From: Novosphingobium sp. MW5
GTDB lineage: Bacteria; Pseudomonadota; Alphaproteobacteria; Sphingomonadales; Sphingomonadaceae
NCBI GenBank assembly: GCA_025938935.1
Contig: JAPCWB010000004.1
Span: 62,001 to 126,000, forward strand
DNA length: 64,000 nt
Direction of reading: 5' to 3'
Made by a program: the position numbers and the translations under genes. The notes under the pieces are model-generated. The model searched no databases, had not been told where the DNA came from, and worked only from the letters and a program-made list of their open reading frames with translations. Shown one piece after another: positions 8,072 through 17,649 of this stretch (the first letter of the stretch is position 1; every line of letters begins with the position of its first letter).

Positions 8072-9416
8072 TTAGCCGTTCGCGCGACTGATCGCGGCGC
8101 CAAGCCCCGCCATCAGCGGCTCGAACAGCGGGAACGAGGTCGCGATCGGCCCGCCATCATCCACCGTCACCGGGCGCTCCGACACCAGCCCCAGCACCAG
8201 AAACGCCATCGCAATGCGGTGGTCCAGACGGCTCTCCACCGTCGCCCTGCCCGGCACCGACGCCATTCCGTGCACGATCAGCGTGTCCGCGTCTTCCTCG
8301 ATGCGCACGCCGCAGGCCTCAAGCCCGCGCGCCATGGCGTCGATGCGGTCGCTCTCCTTGACGCGCAGCTCTTTCACGCCGCGCATCACCGTCGTGCCGC
8401 CCGCCAGCGCGGCCACCACCGACAGCACCGGGAATTCGTCGATCATCGAGGCCGCGCGCTCGGGCGGGGTCTCGACCCCCGCGGCCCGGCGAAGAGCGCA
8501 CGCGCAGATCCGCCACCGGCTCGCCACCCTCGATGCGCGGGTTCTCGAACACGATATCCGCGCCCATTTCCAGCAACGTCACATACAGCCCGTCCCGCGT
8601 CGGGTTGCGCGAGACGCCCGGCACGGTGATCTCGGACCCCGGCACCAGCAGCGCCGCGCAGACCGGAAACGCCGCCGAGGACGGATCGCGCGGCACCGCC
8701 ACGCGCTGCCCCAACAGCTCGGGCTGACCTTTCAGCGTGATCACCCGGCCCTCGTCGGTCTCCTCGACTGTCACCTCGGCCCCGAAACCGCGCAGCATCC
8801 GCTCGGTGTGATCGCGCGTCGCTTCCGGTTCGATCACCACCGTCTCGCCCGGCGCGTTCAGCCCGGCCAGCAGCACCGCAGATTTCACCTGCGCCGAGGG
8901 CATCGGCAGCGTGTAGCGCACCGGCACCGGCTCGGCAGCACCCACCAGCGTCATCGGCAGACGCCCGCCCTGCCGCCCCACCGCCCGCGCGCCAAACAGC
9001 GCCAGCGGATCGGTGATGCGCGCCATCGGCCGCTTGTTCAGGCTGGCATCGCCGGTAAACGTCGCCGAAATCGGCGTCGTCGCCATCGCGCCCATGATCA
9101 GCCGCACCCCGGTGCCCGAGTTACCACAATCGATCACCTGCGCAGGCTCGGCAAACCCGCCGACGCCGACGCCCTGCACCCGCCATTCGCCCTGCCCCAG
9201 CTGGGTCACCGTCGCGCCAAAAGCCCGCATCGCGCTGGCGGTATCGAGCACATCCTGCCCCTCCAGCAGCCCCGTCACATGGGTCTCGCCCACCGAAAGC
9301 GCGCCCAGGATCAGCGCGCGGTGGCTGATCGACTTGTCGCCGGGGATCTGCGCCTCGCCCTTCAGCGGGCCAGAGCGGCGCGCAACCATCAGGATCGGGG
9401 TGTCATGGGCGGACAT
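8072..9416 (-). CDS. aroA: 3-phosphoshikimate 1-carboxyvinyltransferase (frameshift)
   Basis: EPSP synthase of the shikimate pathway, cytoplasmic: joins shikimate-3-phosphate and phosphoenolpyruvate. It begins with GDKSISHRALILGAL and LLEGQDVLDTASAMRA, continues CGNSGTGVRL and PSAQVKSAVLLAGL, and after a break near 8495 resumes ERAASMIDEFPVLSV, KESDRIDAMA and SRLDHRIAMAF to the stop. About 447 residues, normal. The sequence resembles the class II (Agrobacterium CP4-like) lineage, but the PEP-site motif reads GNSGTG with Gly where CP4 has Ala, so glyphosate tolerance cannot be assumed. The single break is probably an indel in the assembly. Confidence 0.93.
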
Positions 9417-9425
9417 GGGGGAACC

Positions 9426-10709
9426 TCAGCGCAAATTTCGCCCGGGTGATAGCGCAGCCGCTGCGCCGGCCAGCCCCGCCAGGCGCAACGCCACCCCCGC
9501 CAGTGCCGCGCCAAGGATCAGCGCCCCCGGCCCGGCCGAGGCCGAAGGCCGCCACCAGCGCCGGCGCCGTCAGCCCGGCGGCCCACAGATCCAGCGTCGC
9601 CCAGACCGGCCAGCCGCCCACGACCTGCCCGAACAGCGCATGGATCGCCAACCACAGCGCCAGATTGGCGATCACGCCGACCACCGCCGCCGTCACCGCC
9701 GCCAAGGCCCCGGCCAGAGCGGGGTTGCCGCGCAGCCGCTCGGCATGCGGCGCGCCGGCGAAGATCCACAGAAAACACGGCGCAAAGGTCGCCCAGACGC
9801 TGACCAGCGCCGCCGCCGAGGCCAGTGCCAACCCGCCCGCGCCCCAGCCCGCCAGTGAAGCCCACGAACTGCGTCACCATGATCAGCGGGCCGGGCGTCG
9901 TCTCGGCCATCGCCAGCCCGTCCAGCATCTGCGGCGCGGTCAGCCAGCCGAACTGCTCGACCGCCGCCTGCGCCACCCAGGCCAGCACGGCATAGGCCCC
10001 GCCGAAAGTCAGCACCGCCATTTGGCTGAAATACACCGCCACCTGCGCCAGCACGTGATCGCGCCCCAGCACCAGAACCAGCGTCAACACCGGCCCCAGC
10101 CACAGCGCCAGCCAGACCAGCGCAACGCGCGTGGTCGACACCCGCGCCGGGGCCACGGCGACAGCCGCGCCCTTCGCCGTCAGGAACCCGACCAGTGCCG
10201 CTGCCAGCACCACCAGCGGAAACGGCACACCAAACACGAAAAGCGCGCCAAACGCCGCCACCGCAATCGCCAGCGCCCCCGCTGTTTTCAACGCCTTGCG
10301 CCCGATCCGCACCAAGGCCTGCGCGACAATCGCAATCACCGCGGCTTTCAGCCCAAAGAACACCCCGGCGATCCATCCGACATCGCCCGCCAGCACATAG
10401 ACCCAGCTCAGCGCCATGATCGCCACGATGCCGGGCAGCACGAACAACCCGCCCGCCAGCATCCCGCCGCGCCAGCCGCCGCGCAGCCAGCCAATGTACG
10501 TGGCCAGCTGCATCGCCTCGGAGTCCGGGCAAGAGCATGCAGAAATTGAGCGCATGCAGGAACCGCGCCTCGTCGATCCACGCCCGCGTCTCGACCAGTT
10601 CGCGGTGCATGAGGGCGATCTGCCCGGCGGGGCCGCCGAAACTCAGCAGCCCGATCTTCGCCCAGACCGCGACGTCACGCTGGCCCGCGCTCACCGTTTG
10701 CCCGTCCAT
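9426..10709 (-). CDS. chrA: Chromate transporter ChrA (frameshifts)
   Basis: Inner-membrane CHR-family transporter that exports chromate, lowering cytoplasmic Cr(VI). The N-terminal half shows the hallmark FGGPAGQIALMHRELV, then LPG, and after a break near 10530 SEAMQLATYIGWLRGG; the C-terminal half repeats the pattern as FGGAYAVLAWVAQAAV and ETTPGPLIMVTQFVGF. Two more breaks (near 9855 and 9540) lead to the C-terminus LSPGRNLR and its stop. This two-half architecture is the normal long-chain CHR layout, about 425 residues. It overlaps the end of the rhodanese-ChrB gene by 19 bases, so the two form a chromate-resistance operon. Confidence 0.88.
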
Positions 10710-11499
10710 GTGTGCACCTCGTCCTGTGCGTCACGCGCCCAGCGATAGAGCGCGTCATAAACCACCATCGCCGCGTCCAGCTGCGCCAGATCGTCGGTGT
10801 GCATCCGCGACAGACCCAGCGACACGGCCAGCAGCCCGGCGGCCTCGGGCGCCAGATCGGGGCGCGCGGTATCTGCGCCGCGAATGATCCGCGCCAACGT
10901 GTCCAGCGCCGGGACGGCCAGACCGAAATCCTCGATCATCGCGTCGAAACTGCACCCGTCTCCCCGGTGGCTGACGCGCACGCCCTCGATGTCAAACGGC
11001 ACCGCGCCGGTCAGATCGGCCACCGCCTGCACCTCGCTGGCCCCGACGAACAGGAAAACCGCGCGCGGGTCGATGAAACGGCGGATCAGCCAGGGGCAGG
11101 CGATGCGGTCGATCTTGGGCCGGTTGCGCGTGACCCAGCGCGTTCGGCCCTGCGCGTCGGGCGCGGGCAGACAGGCCGGATCGACCAGCGGCAGCCCGGC
11201 CCCGGCCCAACCCAGAAAGCCGCCGTCCAGATACTGCGCCGCGATCCCCTCGGCCCGCAGCAAACCCGCCACGCCCTGCGCGCGCTTCAGGCCTTTCGGC
11301 ACTCGACGGCGACGGGCTGCGCGGGCAAGGCGCGGGCGAAAGCGACAACGTCGCCATCGCCCAGCATCACGGCGGCGGGCAAGCGGCGCGCATCCGCGCC
11401 CGCGTCATCGGCGTCGCGGACATCAACAATCAGCGGCGCGCGCGGCGTGCCGATCAGTTTCAACAACTGGTCTTGAGAATAAGCATCTGGCGCCGGCAT
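10691..11499 (-). CDS. Rhodanese-ChrB fusion, chromate resistance protein (frameshift)
   Basis: Two domains in one chain of about 269 residues. Residues 1-100 are a rhodanese fold: RAPLIVDVRDADD near residue 20 and the active-site region VAVECRKG around residue 68, where the frame breaks (near 11290). The next frame continues GLKRAQGVAGLLRAEG and GGFLGWAGAGLPL. The remainder is the ChrB C-terminal domain, with KIDRIACPWLIRRFIDPRA and MIEDFGL. ChrB-type proteins sense or help handle chromate and sulfate-like oxyanions; the exact activity of this fusion is not known. It sits directly upstream of and overlaps chrA, which supports a chromate role. Confidence 0.82.
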
Positions 11500-11604
11500 G
11501 GGCGTTCCTTCATGGCTGATGAACTGGAACGCGATGTTCGGCTGGCGCCTCGTGAGGACGTCGCACTCCCCATCCTCAAGACATTGCGTGTTAGCCCGTA
11601 TCCG

Positions 11605-12058
11605 TCAAGCGCGTTCATCCTTGGGGATCCCATGACGACAAAACTGGTGATCGACGAGACCTGCGGCAGCGTGCCCAGGATCTCGGTATGGAAATGCTTG
11701 AAGGCGGCCAGATCAGCCACCTCGACCCGCAACAGATACTCGACATTTCCTGTCACATTGTGACACTCGATCACTTGCGGGGCAGCGCTGATCGCGCGCT
11801 CGAACCCCTCCTGCGCGGCCTTGGTGTGCAAGCCCAGACCGACGGACATGTAGGCGACGAAGCCGATCCCGGTCTTGGCCGGATCAAGCACCGCGCGGTA
11901 CCCCTTGATCACGCCGCGCCGTTCCAGCTCCTGCACCCGGCGCAGGCAGGCAGAAGGCGACAGCCCCACGCGATCGGCCAGCTCCAGATTCGACACGCGG
12001 CCGTCGCGCGTCAGCTGACGCAATATCTTGTCGCTGATTGGATCGATCTCCCGGTCAT
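11605..12058 (-). CDS. Lrp/AsnC-family transcriptional regulator (frameshifts at both ends)
   Basis: DNA-binding feast/famine regulator. The helix-turn-helix reads ISDKILRQLTRDGRVSN...LELADRVGLSPSACLRRVQELE, followed by the ligand-binding AsnC domain with AYMSVGL, VTGNVEYLLRVEV and TSFVVMGSP. After MGSP one missing base would give the usual short C-terminus DERA and a stop at 11605; uncorrected, the frame runs on over unrelated DNA. The start is also uncertain: an ATG at 12058 fits if one base is missing in a G run, whereas longer in-frame starts would leave only 11 bases to the divergent lysE gene. It is divergent from the LysE exporter and probably controls it, perhaps in response to an amino acid. 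Confidence 0.75.
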
Positions 12059-12151
12059 GGGTTGCAGAAATAGCGAACAAGACGCCCCAAAAGCAATCCC
12101 ATGCCGAGATAGACACGATATCATTGCGCGACATCGTCAAGAGATCGCACC
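12059..12151. promoter_or_regulatory. Divergent control region between Lrp-type regulator and LysE exporter
   Basis: About 90 bases separate the probable Lrp start from the lysE ATG. The stretch is A+T-richer than its flanks and contains imperfect palindromic pieces around CAATGATATCGTG. By analogy with Lrp/LysE pairs the regulator should bind here; no exact operator can be assigned by eye. Confidence 0.45.
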
Positions 12152-12754
12152 ATGCCCCTGCCCGCCCCTCTGCTCACCGCCCTCGCCCTCTATGCCTTTG
12201 TCGCTTCGATCACGCCGGGGCCGAACAACCTGATGCTGCTGGCCTCGGGTGCGAATTTCGGTTTTGTGCGCACGATCCCGCATATGCTGGGCATCGCGCT
12301 CGGCTTCACGGCAATGACGGCGATCGTGGGACTCGGGTTGGCGGGGTTGTTCCTGACCTTCCCGCTAGCACGCACGGTTTTGACCGTCGCTTCCGTCGCC
12401 TATCTGCTCTGGCTTGCGTGGAAGATCGCCAACGCCGCGCCGCCGGATGCCCGCGCCCCGGCGACCGGCAAACCGATGACCGGATTGCAGGCTGCGGCCT
12501 TCCAATGGGTGAACCCGAAAGCCTGGAGCATGACGCTTACCGCCAATACCCTCTACGCGCCCAACGCCGACTGGCCCTCGGTCGCGGCGGTGGCGCTGGT
12601 GTTCGGACTGGTCAACCTGCCGTGTATTTCCAGCTGGGCGTTGATCGGCACCGCCCTGCGCAGCTGGCTGCGCAATCCGCGCGCGCTGCGGCTGTTCAAC
12701 CTTGGCATGGCCGCGCTTCTGGTCGCCACCCTTTATCCAGTGTTGGCCGGGTAG
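12152..12754 (+). CDS. LysE/RhtB-family amino-acid exporter
   Basis: Inner-membrane exporter of about 200 residues with six hydrophobic helices. The N-terminus shows the family motif ASITPGPNNLMLLASGANFG with GxR-like following segment and LGIALGF; later AYLLWLAWKIA and AFQWVNPKAWSM are also typical. LysE-family proteins export amino acids or derivatives using the proton gradient; the substrate is not readable from the sequence. It is divergent from an Lrp/AsnC regulator, the common arrangement for amino-acid efflux control. A strong hairpin begins six bases after the stop. Confidence 0.88.
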   Translation: MPLPAPLLTALALYAFVASITPGPNNLMLLASGANFGFVRTIPHMLGIALGFTAMTAIVGLGLAGLFLTFPLARTVLTVASVAYLLWLAWKIANAAPPDARAPATGKPMTGLQAAAFQWVNPKAWSMTLTANTLYAPNADWPSVAAVALVFGLVNLPCISSWALIGTALRSWLRNPRALRLFNLGMAALLVATLYPVLAG

Positions 12755-12760
12755 CAAGAA

Positions 12761-12869
12761 AGGGGGGCCTTGCCCCCCTCTGCGCGTGCCGCGCATTCAC
12801 CCCAGGATATTTGAGAGACAGATGATAAGGCTTTGTTAACCAAGCTTCATTTTCTGTCTGAAAATATCC
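12761..12869 (+). repeat. Composite GGATATTT intergenic repeat, copy 1
   Basis: Elements in order: hairpin AGGGGGGC-CTT-GCCCCCCT (12761-12779), a GCGCG hairpin, TTCACCCC, then a long inverted repeat whose outer arms are GGATATTT (12805-12812) and AAATATCC (12862-12869) with inner GACAGA and TCTGTC around GTTAAC. The same order and largely the same bases occur at 52981-53089. The first hairpin probably ends the lysE transcript. The copy lies between convergent lysE and rpoH. Confidence 0.75.
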
Positions 12870-12946
12870 ACGAGAGGAAGTCCAGAAGAGGGAGCGTGCT
12901 CCCCCTTCTGGCGCGGGGGGCTCGGGGGGCGCGCAGCCCCCTGATC

Positions 12947-13866
12947 TTACCGGGGATCATGCCCTTTTCGCGCGCAATCTCCGTCATCCGCGCTTGCAGC
13001 TTTTCGAACGCGCGGACTTCGATCTGGCGGATCGCGTTCGCGGCGAGACGCCGTACTTCGCTGCTCAGGTCTTCCAGCGTTACCGGCGGTCCTCGGCGAG
13101 CCGCCGTTCGGTCAGCACGTCGGCGTTCGCGTTCATTGAGCACGTCCATCGCTTCGCATCAGCATCGACTTGCGGCGCATGTCGAGATCCTCCTGATCGC
13201 GCTCGGCATGGTCGCCCGCCTGATCGGCGTCGGTCATCCTCAAGCCAGTCCTGCCACGCGGCCGGCGCCCTCTTCCGCGCCCACCGTCGCGTTGAGCGAT
13301 GGCATCCGAGCCCGCCAGACGGCGGTTCATGTCGACGACTTCGTTTTCGGTGACACGACGAGATCGGCTCGGCCAGTTTCGTCACATTCTCGGGGCTGCA
13401 GATCGCCCTCGTTCGATCGCGCCGATCCGGGCCTTCGGCCTTGCGCAGGTTGAAGAACAGTTTCTTCTGCGCTCGAGGTCGTGCCCAGCTTCACGATCGA
13501 CCACGAGCGCAGGATGTATTCCTGAATCGAGGCGCTGGATCCACCACATGGCATAGGTCGCCAGACGAAAGCCCTTGTCCGGGATCAAAGCGTTTGACCG
13601 CCTGCATCAAGCCGACGTTGGCCTTCAGAGATCACCTCGGCCTGCGGCAGGCCGTAGCCGCGGTACCCCATGGCGATCTTGGCCGCCAGACGCAGGTGCG
13701 AGGTGACCAGCTTGTGCGCCGCCCCGGTGTCCTGATCTTCGACCCAACGCTTGGCGAGCATGTATTCCTCTTCCGGCTCCAGCATGGGGAACCGGCGGAT
13801 TTCCTGCAGGTAGCGGTTCAGGCCCTGTTCGGGACTGGGCGCTGGAAGGCTGGCATACTCGCTCAT
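12947..13866 (-). CDS. rpoH: RNA polymerase sigma-32 factor RpoH (many single-base insertions)
   Basis: Heat-shock sigma factor. The first 85 residues are intact: MSEYASLPAPSPEQGLNRYL, then RFPMLEPEEEYMLAKRW (region 1/2) and SHLRLAAKIAMGYRGYG. Beyond base 13640 the protein is spread over all three frames, yet pieces line up in order: region 2.4 FRLATYAMWWI, SIQEYILRSWS, the KLFFNLR segment, VTLEDLSS, and region 4.2 IRQIEVRAFEKLQ. Each jump is explained by one or two extra bases, about 15 in 700. Without them an approximately 295-residue RpoH results. The end is uncertain; a stop at 12947 fits one further shift after GMIP. Conserved residues remain, so this looks like sequencing error rather than decay. 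Confidence 0.85.
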
Positions 13867-14022
13867 CGGTTCTCCTCACAAGGCGGTGAGATCAGCACAT
13901 AGGGTGACCAAAGCCGCGATTCAACACTCTGGCAGGCAAGTGTTAAGCGTTCGTGAACGGCTGAAACACGCTGCCTGCTGTGCCCTGTTCAACGGCCACG
14001 CCCGGTTTTTCCGTCGCTGGTC

Positions 14023-15463
14023 TTACAAGACCGGACTGATCGTCGCCGCACTGTTGTACAGCAGCCGCCAGCCCAATGACCAGCGCGCAACCACATCCGC
14101 GCGCACGGCCACGCTCTGCGCAAGATAGGCCTGCTGGCGCGCGCGGATCCCGGCGGTCACCCCTGCGTCCGCCAGCAGCAGCGAGGTTCTCGAAGTTCAG
14201 CTCGAAACTGCGGCGGTCCAGATTGGCCGAGCCGATCAGGGCCAGCCCGCCATCCACCGTCAGCGTCTTGGCGTGCAACAGCCCCGGCGTGAATTCGTGA
14301 ATGTCCACGCCCGCGCCGATCAGCGACGCATAGGCCGCGCGGCTCGCCCAGCCCACCATGCGCAGATCGTTACGCGCAGGCAGGATCAGCACCACCCTGA
14401 CGCCACGCAGCGCCGTCGCCCGCAACTGCTCCTGCAAGCGCTTGGGTCGGCACGAAATAGGGCGTCGAGATCACCACCTCGTCCTGCGCCGCCGCCAGCA
14501 GCAGCCCGACCACATCGGGCACCGCATTGACCGACAGATCCGGGCCCGACCCGAACACCAGCGCCGGAAATCCGCCCGCGACCGGGGGCGCGGGCGCGGC
14601 CAGCAGGGCGGCCATGTCATCGCCGCCCTGCCCCATCCAGTCGGCGGCAAACAGCGCCTGTGTCTGCCAGACCACCGGTCCCTCGAACCGCAGCATGATG
14701 TCGACCCAAGGCCCATAGGCCGCCTTGATGGCAAAGGCGGGATCGGCGCAGTTCTGGCTGCCGACATAGGCGATCTGCCCGTCGATGACGAAGAGCTTGC
14801 GGTGATTGCGGATGTCGATCCGGCCCAGCAACAGCCGCGCCGCCGCCCAGCGCGTGCTGAACGCCACGCCCGTCTTCACGCCTGCCGCCTGCATCGCGCG
14901 GAACCTCTCGCAGCGGAGCAGCCGGCGCGAGCCCAGACCGTCGACCATCACCCGGCACACCACCCCGCGCTGCGCGGCACGCGCCAGCGCCGCCATCAGC
15001 TTGCCGCCGTTGGCATCGTCGAGCCAGATGTAGACCAGCACATGCACGCTGGACCGTGCGGCATCGATATCGGCGACCATCGCGTCAATCGCCGCATCGG
15101 AATCGCCCAGCAGGCGCGCGGTATTCCCCGGCACCGGGGCGAATCCGTTGACCACCGCACCCCGCGCAGAAGGCGCCGCGCGCCTCGGCGGGCAGCGTCG
15201 CTGGCGCGTCAACGCCCGGCACCGTCACCGGCAAAGCCTTGCGGACCTTCTGCATCAGGGCCGAACGGCGACGCCCCGGCGAGACTTCGCCCAGCATCAG
15301 ATACAGCAGCGCCCCCAGCCACCGGGACGCCCAGAATGACCAGCATCCACGCCAACCGCGAGGCAGGCTCGCGGTCGGGCCGGGTCAGTGCGCGCAGCAA
15401 GACACCCAGCTGCAGCGTATAATGCAGCGTCAGTGTCAGCCAGACACTCATCGGGTCGCCCAT
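14023..15463 (-). CDS. cls: Cardiolipin synthase, phospholipase D superfamily (frameshifts)
   Basis: Membrane-bound enzyme that makes cardiolipin from phosphatidylglycerol. The N-terminus MGDPMSVWLTLTLHYTLQLG has two hydrophobic segments (PLDc_N type); after a break near 15315 the protein continues. The two HKD motifs are clear: IRNHRKLFVIDGQIAYVGSQN-like, and after a break near 14440 LLHAKTLTVDGGLALIGS followed by NLDRRSFELNFE. A last break near 14185 leads to LLYNSAATISPVL and a stop at 14023. About 475 residues, the usual Cls length. An ATG four codons downstream of the chosen start is possible. Breaks are read as assembly indels. Confidence 0.9.
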
Positions 15464-15472
15464 GTCCGCGCC

Positions 15473-16676
15473 TTAACCGGCGATGGCGAAAACACCTTCG
15501 CGCACCAGACGGCGCATCATCACCGCCTGCCCCGCCTCGTCCAGATCGGCTTTCAGATCGCCGACGACGAAGGCAGAGCAACAACAAGGCCTCACGCAAC
15601 GCCTCCTCGACATGGGCGGGGAAGACGATCTCGGCCCCGTAGACCGACAGCGCCACCTCGTCACCGTCAACCTTGATCGCATAGATCAGATCGGGGCGGC
15701 GCTGCACCGGCGTGCCGGGTTCGATCGCCTCGGACTCGAACAGCTGGAACAGCTGGCCGGGCACCACCGGCACGCGGCGGCGGCGGTATTCATGGGCGAA
15801 ACCGTCCAGCGTGCGGTCAGGGTCGATCCCTGCCATGGCGCGGGTCAGCAGGTTCTGGAAACACCGTGCGCGCCTCGGCCCGCTCGAACCCCTCATTGGC
15901 ATAGCCCGGCGGGACCGAGTGGCGGAACGCCGGATCCTCAAGTGCCAGCTCGGACACCGCCTCGACCAGCAGGTCGATCCAGCGCGGGGCCAGCAGGCCG
16001 GTGGTGATGTGCAGTGAAATCTCCTCCGTGGCGCGCGCATCATGCACGACGCCGCGCGGGACATAGGCCATGTCGCCCGCGTGCAGGGTGAAGGTGTCGA
16101 TCAGCGCCCCGGCCTCGAACCCTTCGGGCTTGAACGCCTGACTGCGCAGCGGCAGCTTGAGCGGGCTTTCATAGATGTTCCACGTCTTGGACCCATGCAC
16201 CTGCAGCACGATCACGTCGTGGCTGTCATAGTGGGTCTTGAAGCCCTGCGCGTTGTCGGGGGTGAAATAGATGTTGGTCTGCAAATCGCAGCTGAAAACC
16301 GTCTCAAGCGCCCGGCAATAGGCGGCCAGCGCGGGCACGCGCTTTTGCAACCCCGGCAGCACCATGGTCGAGCCTTCATCGAAATGCCGGACCACGCGCA
16401 CCGGGTCGATGAACCCGAGGGCATGACGAAATCATCGGCTTCCAGCGCCTTGCCCAGTTTGACCAGCTGCATCTCGTCACCGCCGACCATCGTCTGGGTC
16501 AGCACCCGGTCAATGTCGGCAACCGTCAGCAGATCGGCGTAATAGGCCGGGTCCTGGCGCCGCACGACGAGATGCTTCTTTTCAAAGTATTCGGCAAAGA
16601 ATGTCGCCGGGGTAATCGGTGCGATGGCCCGGACAAAATCCGCCGGACTGGGCGCGGCCACACTATCTTTCATCAT
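15473..16676 (-). CDS. JmjC/cupin-type 2-oxoglutarate oxygenase, RoxA-like (frameshifts)
   Basis: Probable Fe(II)/2-oxoglutarate-dependent hydroxylase of the cupin-4 (YcfD/RoxA) group, whose best-known members hydroxylate ribosomal protein L16. The N-terminus reads ITPATFFAEYFEKKHLVVRR; after a break near 16410 come FTPDNAQGFKTHYDSHDVIV with the iron-binding HxD, HGSKTWNIYE, and MAYVPRGVVHDARA with the distal His. Breaks near 15865 and 15595 lead to the winged-helix-like C-terminus ending REGVFAIAG. About 400 residues. The target is not known here. It is directly upstream of cls on the same strand. Confidence 0.82.
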
Positions 16677-16779
16677 AAAACTCCCTTTTGCCCCGCCGTC
16701 CGCGGACTAGAGCTTGACCGACATTACGCCATGACCATAGCGTGACGCGTATTGATCCGTAAATGGGAGGCAAGCCACG

Positions 16780-17114
16780 ATGACAGACAAGCTAAAAAAT
16801 CCCGAAAAACATTAAGCGAAACCGAAATCACCACCCGTCGCGGCATCGGCCGCCGTTCGCTGCTGCTGGGCGCCTTCGGCGGGGCCGCTGCCCTGACCGC
16901 AGCAACCTCGGCAATGGCGGCGTCCGACAGTGACGGCGGCAGCAATGCCGATCCGGCGGGCCGGGGCCGTTCGGGCCTGACCGACAACGGCGACGGCAGC
17001 TACGCCGACGCCGCAGGCCGGGGTCGTGGGGCTGGCGGCAACTATTCGGGGATAACCGACAGCGACAACGGCTCGGTCTATGACCAGCCGAACAATGGTC
17101 GCGGCGGCACCTGA
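16780..17114 (+). CDS. Small exported DxDxG-repeat protein A (frameshift near start)
   Basis: I do not recognise a named family. A ribosome site GGGAGG (16765-16770) precedes ATGACAGAC; one missing A in the A run at about 16795 joins MTDKLK to the main frame KKSRKTLSETEITT. Then comes RRGIGRRSLLLGAFGGAAAL, a Tat-like twin-arginine plus hydrophobic segment, ending in AMAA. The mature part is about 65 residues of tandem units of roughly 18-22 residues: DSDGGSNADPAGRGR, DNGDGSYADAAGRGRG and DSDNGSVYDQPNNGRGG. Each has acidic residues spaced like a calcium-binding DxDxG loop, then Asp and a Gly/Arg tail. A paralogue follows at 17309. An intrinsic terminator separates them. Confidence 0.65.
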
Positions 17115-17144
17115 ACGGGGCGGTGACCGCACCGAGCGAACACG

Positions 17145-17176
17145 GAAAAGCCCGCGCCCCTGCGCGGGCTTTTCTA
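17145..17176 (+). terminator. Rho-independent terminator after DxDxG-repeat gene A
   Basis: AAAAGCCCGCGC, a short loop, GCGCGGGCTTTT then TCT, about 30 bases after the stop codon. The symmetrical A and T flanks mean it could also work on the minus strand. It separates the two paralogues into two transcripts. Confidence 0.85.
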
Positions 17177-17308
17177 CACCCGTCATGGCAGTCAGAGACG
17201 GCAGCGGTCGCCGCCCGACGCTGCGCAGCAGCAAGTTAAATCCTTGACTGAATGGGTGAACTGAGGCCAATCTTGACCAGTTGATTCACGTTATTGAAAG
17301 ACAAAAAC

Positions 17309-17649
17309 ATGTCAGACGAAGCCAAGAGCAAAAAAGCCACGCTGACCGACGCCGACATCAAGACCAGCCGGCGGCATTGGCCGTCGGGCGTTCTTGCTCG
17401 GCACACTCGGCGGAACCACCGCGCTGGCGGGCTGTGTAACCACCGGCATCACCGATTCAGAGCGTCGGCGCCTATTCCGATCCGGCAGGCGGCGGGCGTG
17501 GGACCGGGCATCGTGCCTCGGGCATCGCCGATTCCGACCGTGGCTATGGTGCCGATCCCGCGGGCAACGGCCGTGGCCGCCGCTCGTGCACCGACAGCGA
17601 TGTCGGCCCGCGCTTTACCGACCCCGTTGGCCGTGGCCGCCGCTGCTGA
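17309..17649 (+). CDS. Small exported DxDxG-repeat protein B (frameshifts)
   Basis: Paralogue of the gene at 16780. It begins MSDEAKSKKATLTDADIKTS, closely matching the SETEITTRR region of A. After a break near 17380 it continues with a twin-arginine remnant (GRRAFLLGTLGG when the frame is corrected), then TTALAGCVTTGITDSE; the Cys in ALAGC resembles a lipobox, so this copy may be a lipoprotein. A second break near 17462 opens the repeats: DSDVGAYSDPAGGGRG, DSDRGYGADPAGNGRGR and DSDVGPRFTDPVGRGRR, ending in Cys. All units share D-S-D-x-G-x3/4-D-P-[AV]-G-x-G-R-G. Function unknown; the stop lies within a terminator hairpin shared with rluD. Confidence 0.6.

Noticed and set aside
10797..11519. 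Open frame beginning MCIRDRP, reminiscent of a known sequencing-adapter translation artefact
   Set aside because: The DNA (GTGTGCATCCGCGACAGACC) is not the adapter sequence; it is the antisense of genuine ChrB-domain codons (SRMHTDD), so the resemblance is chance.
12831..12841. GTTAAC at the centre of the composite repeats as a CtrA-binding site
   Set aside because: The TTAA-N7-TTAA spacing of CtrA sites is not present, and the sites lie after gene ends rather than in promoters.
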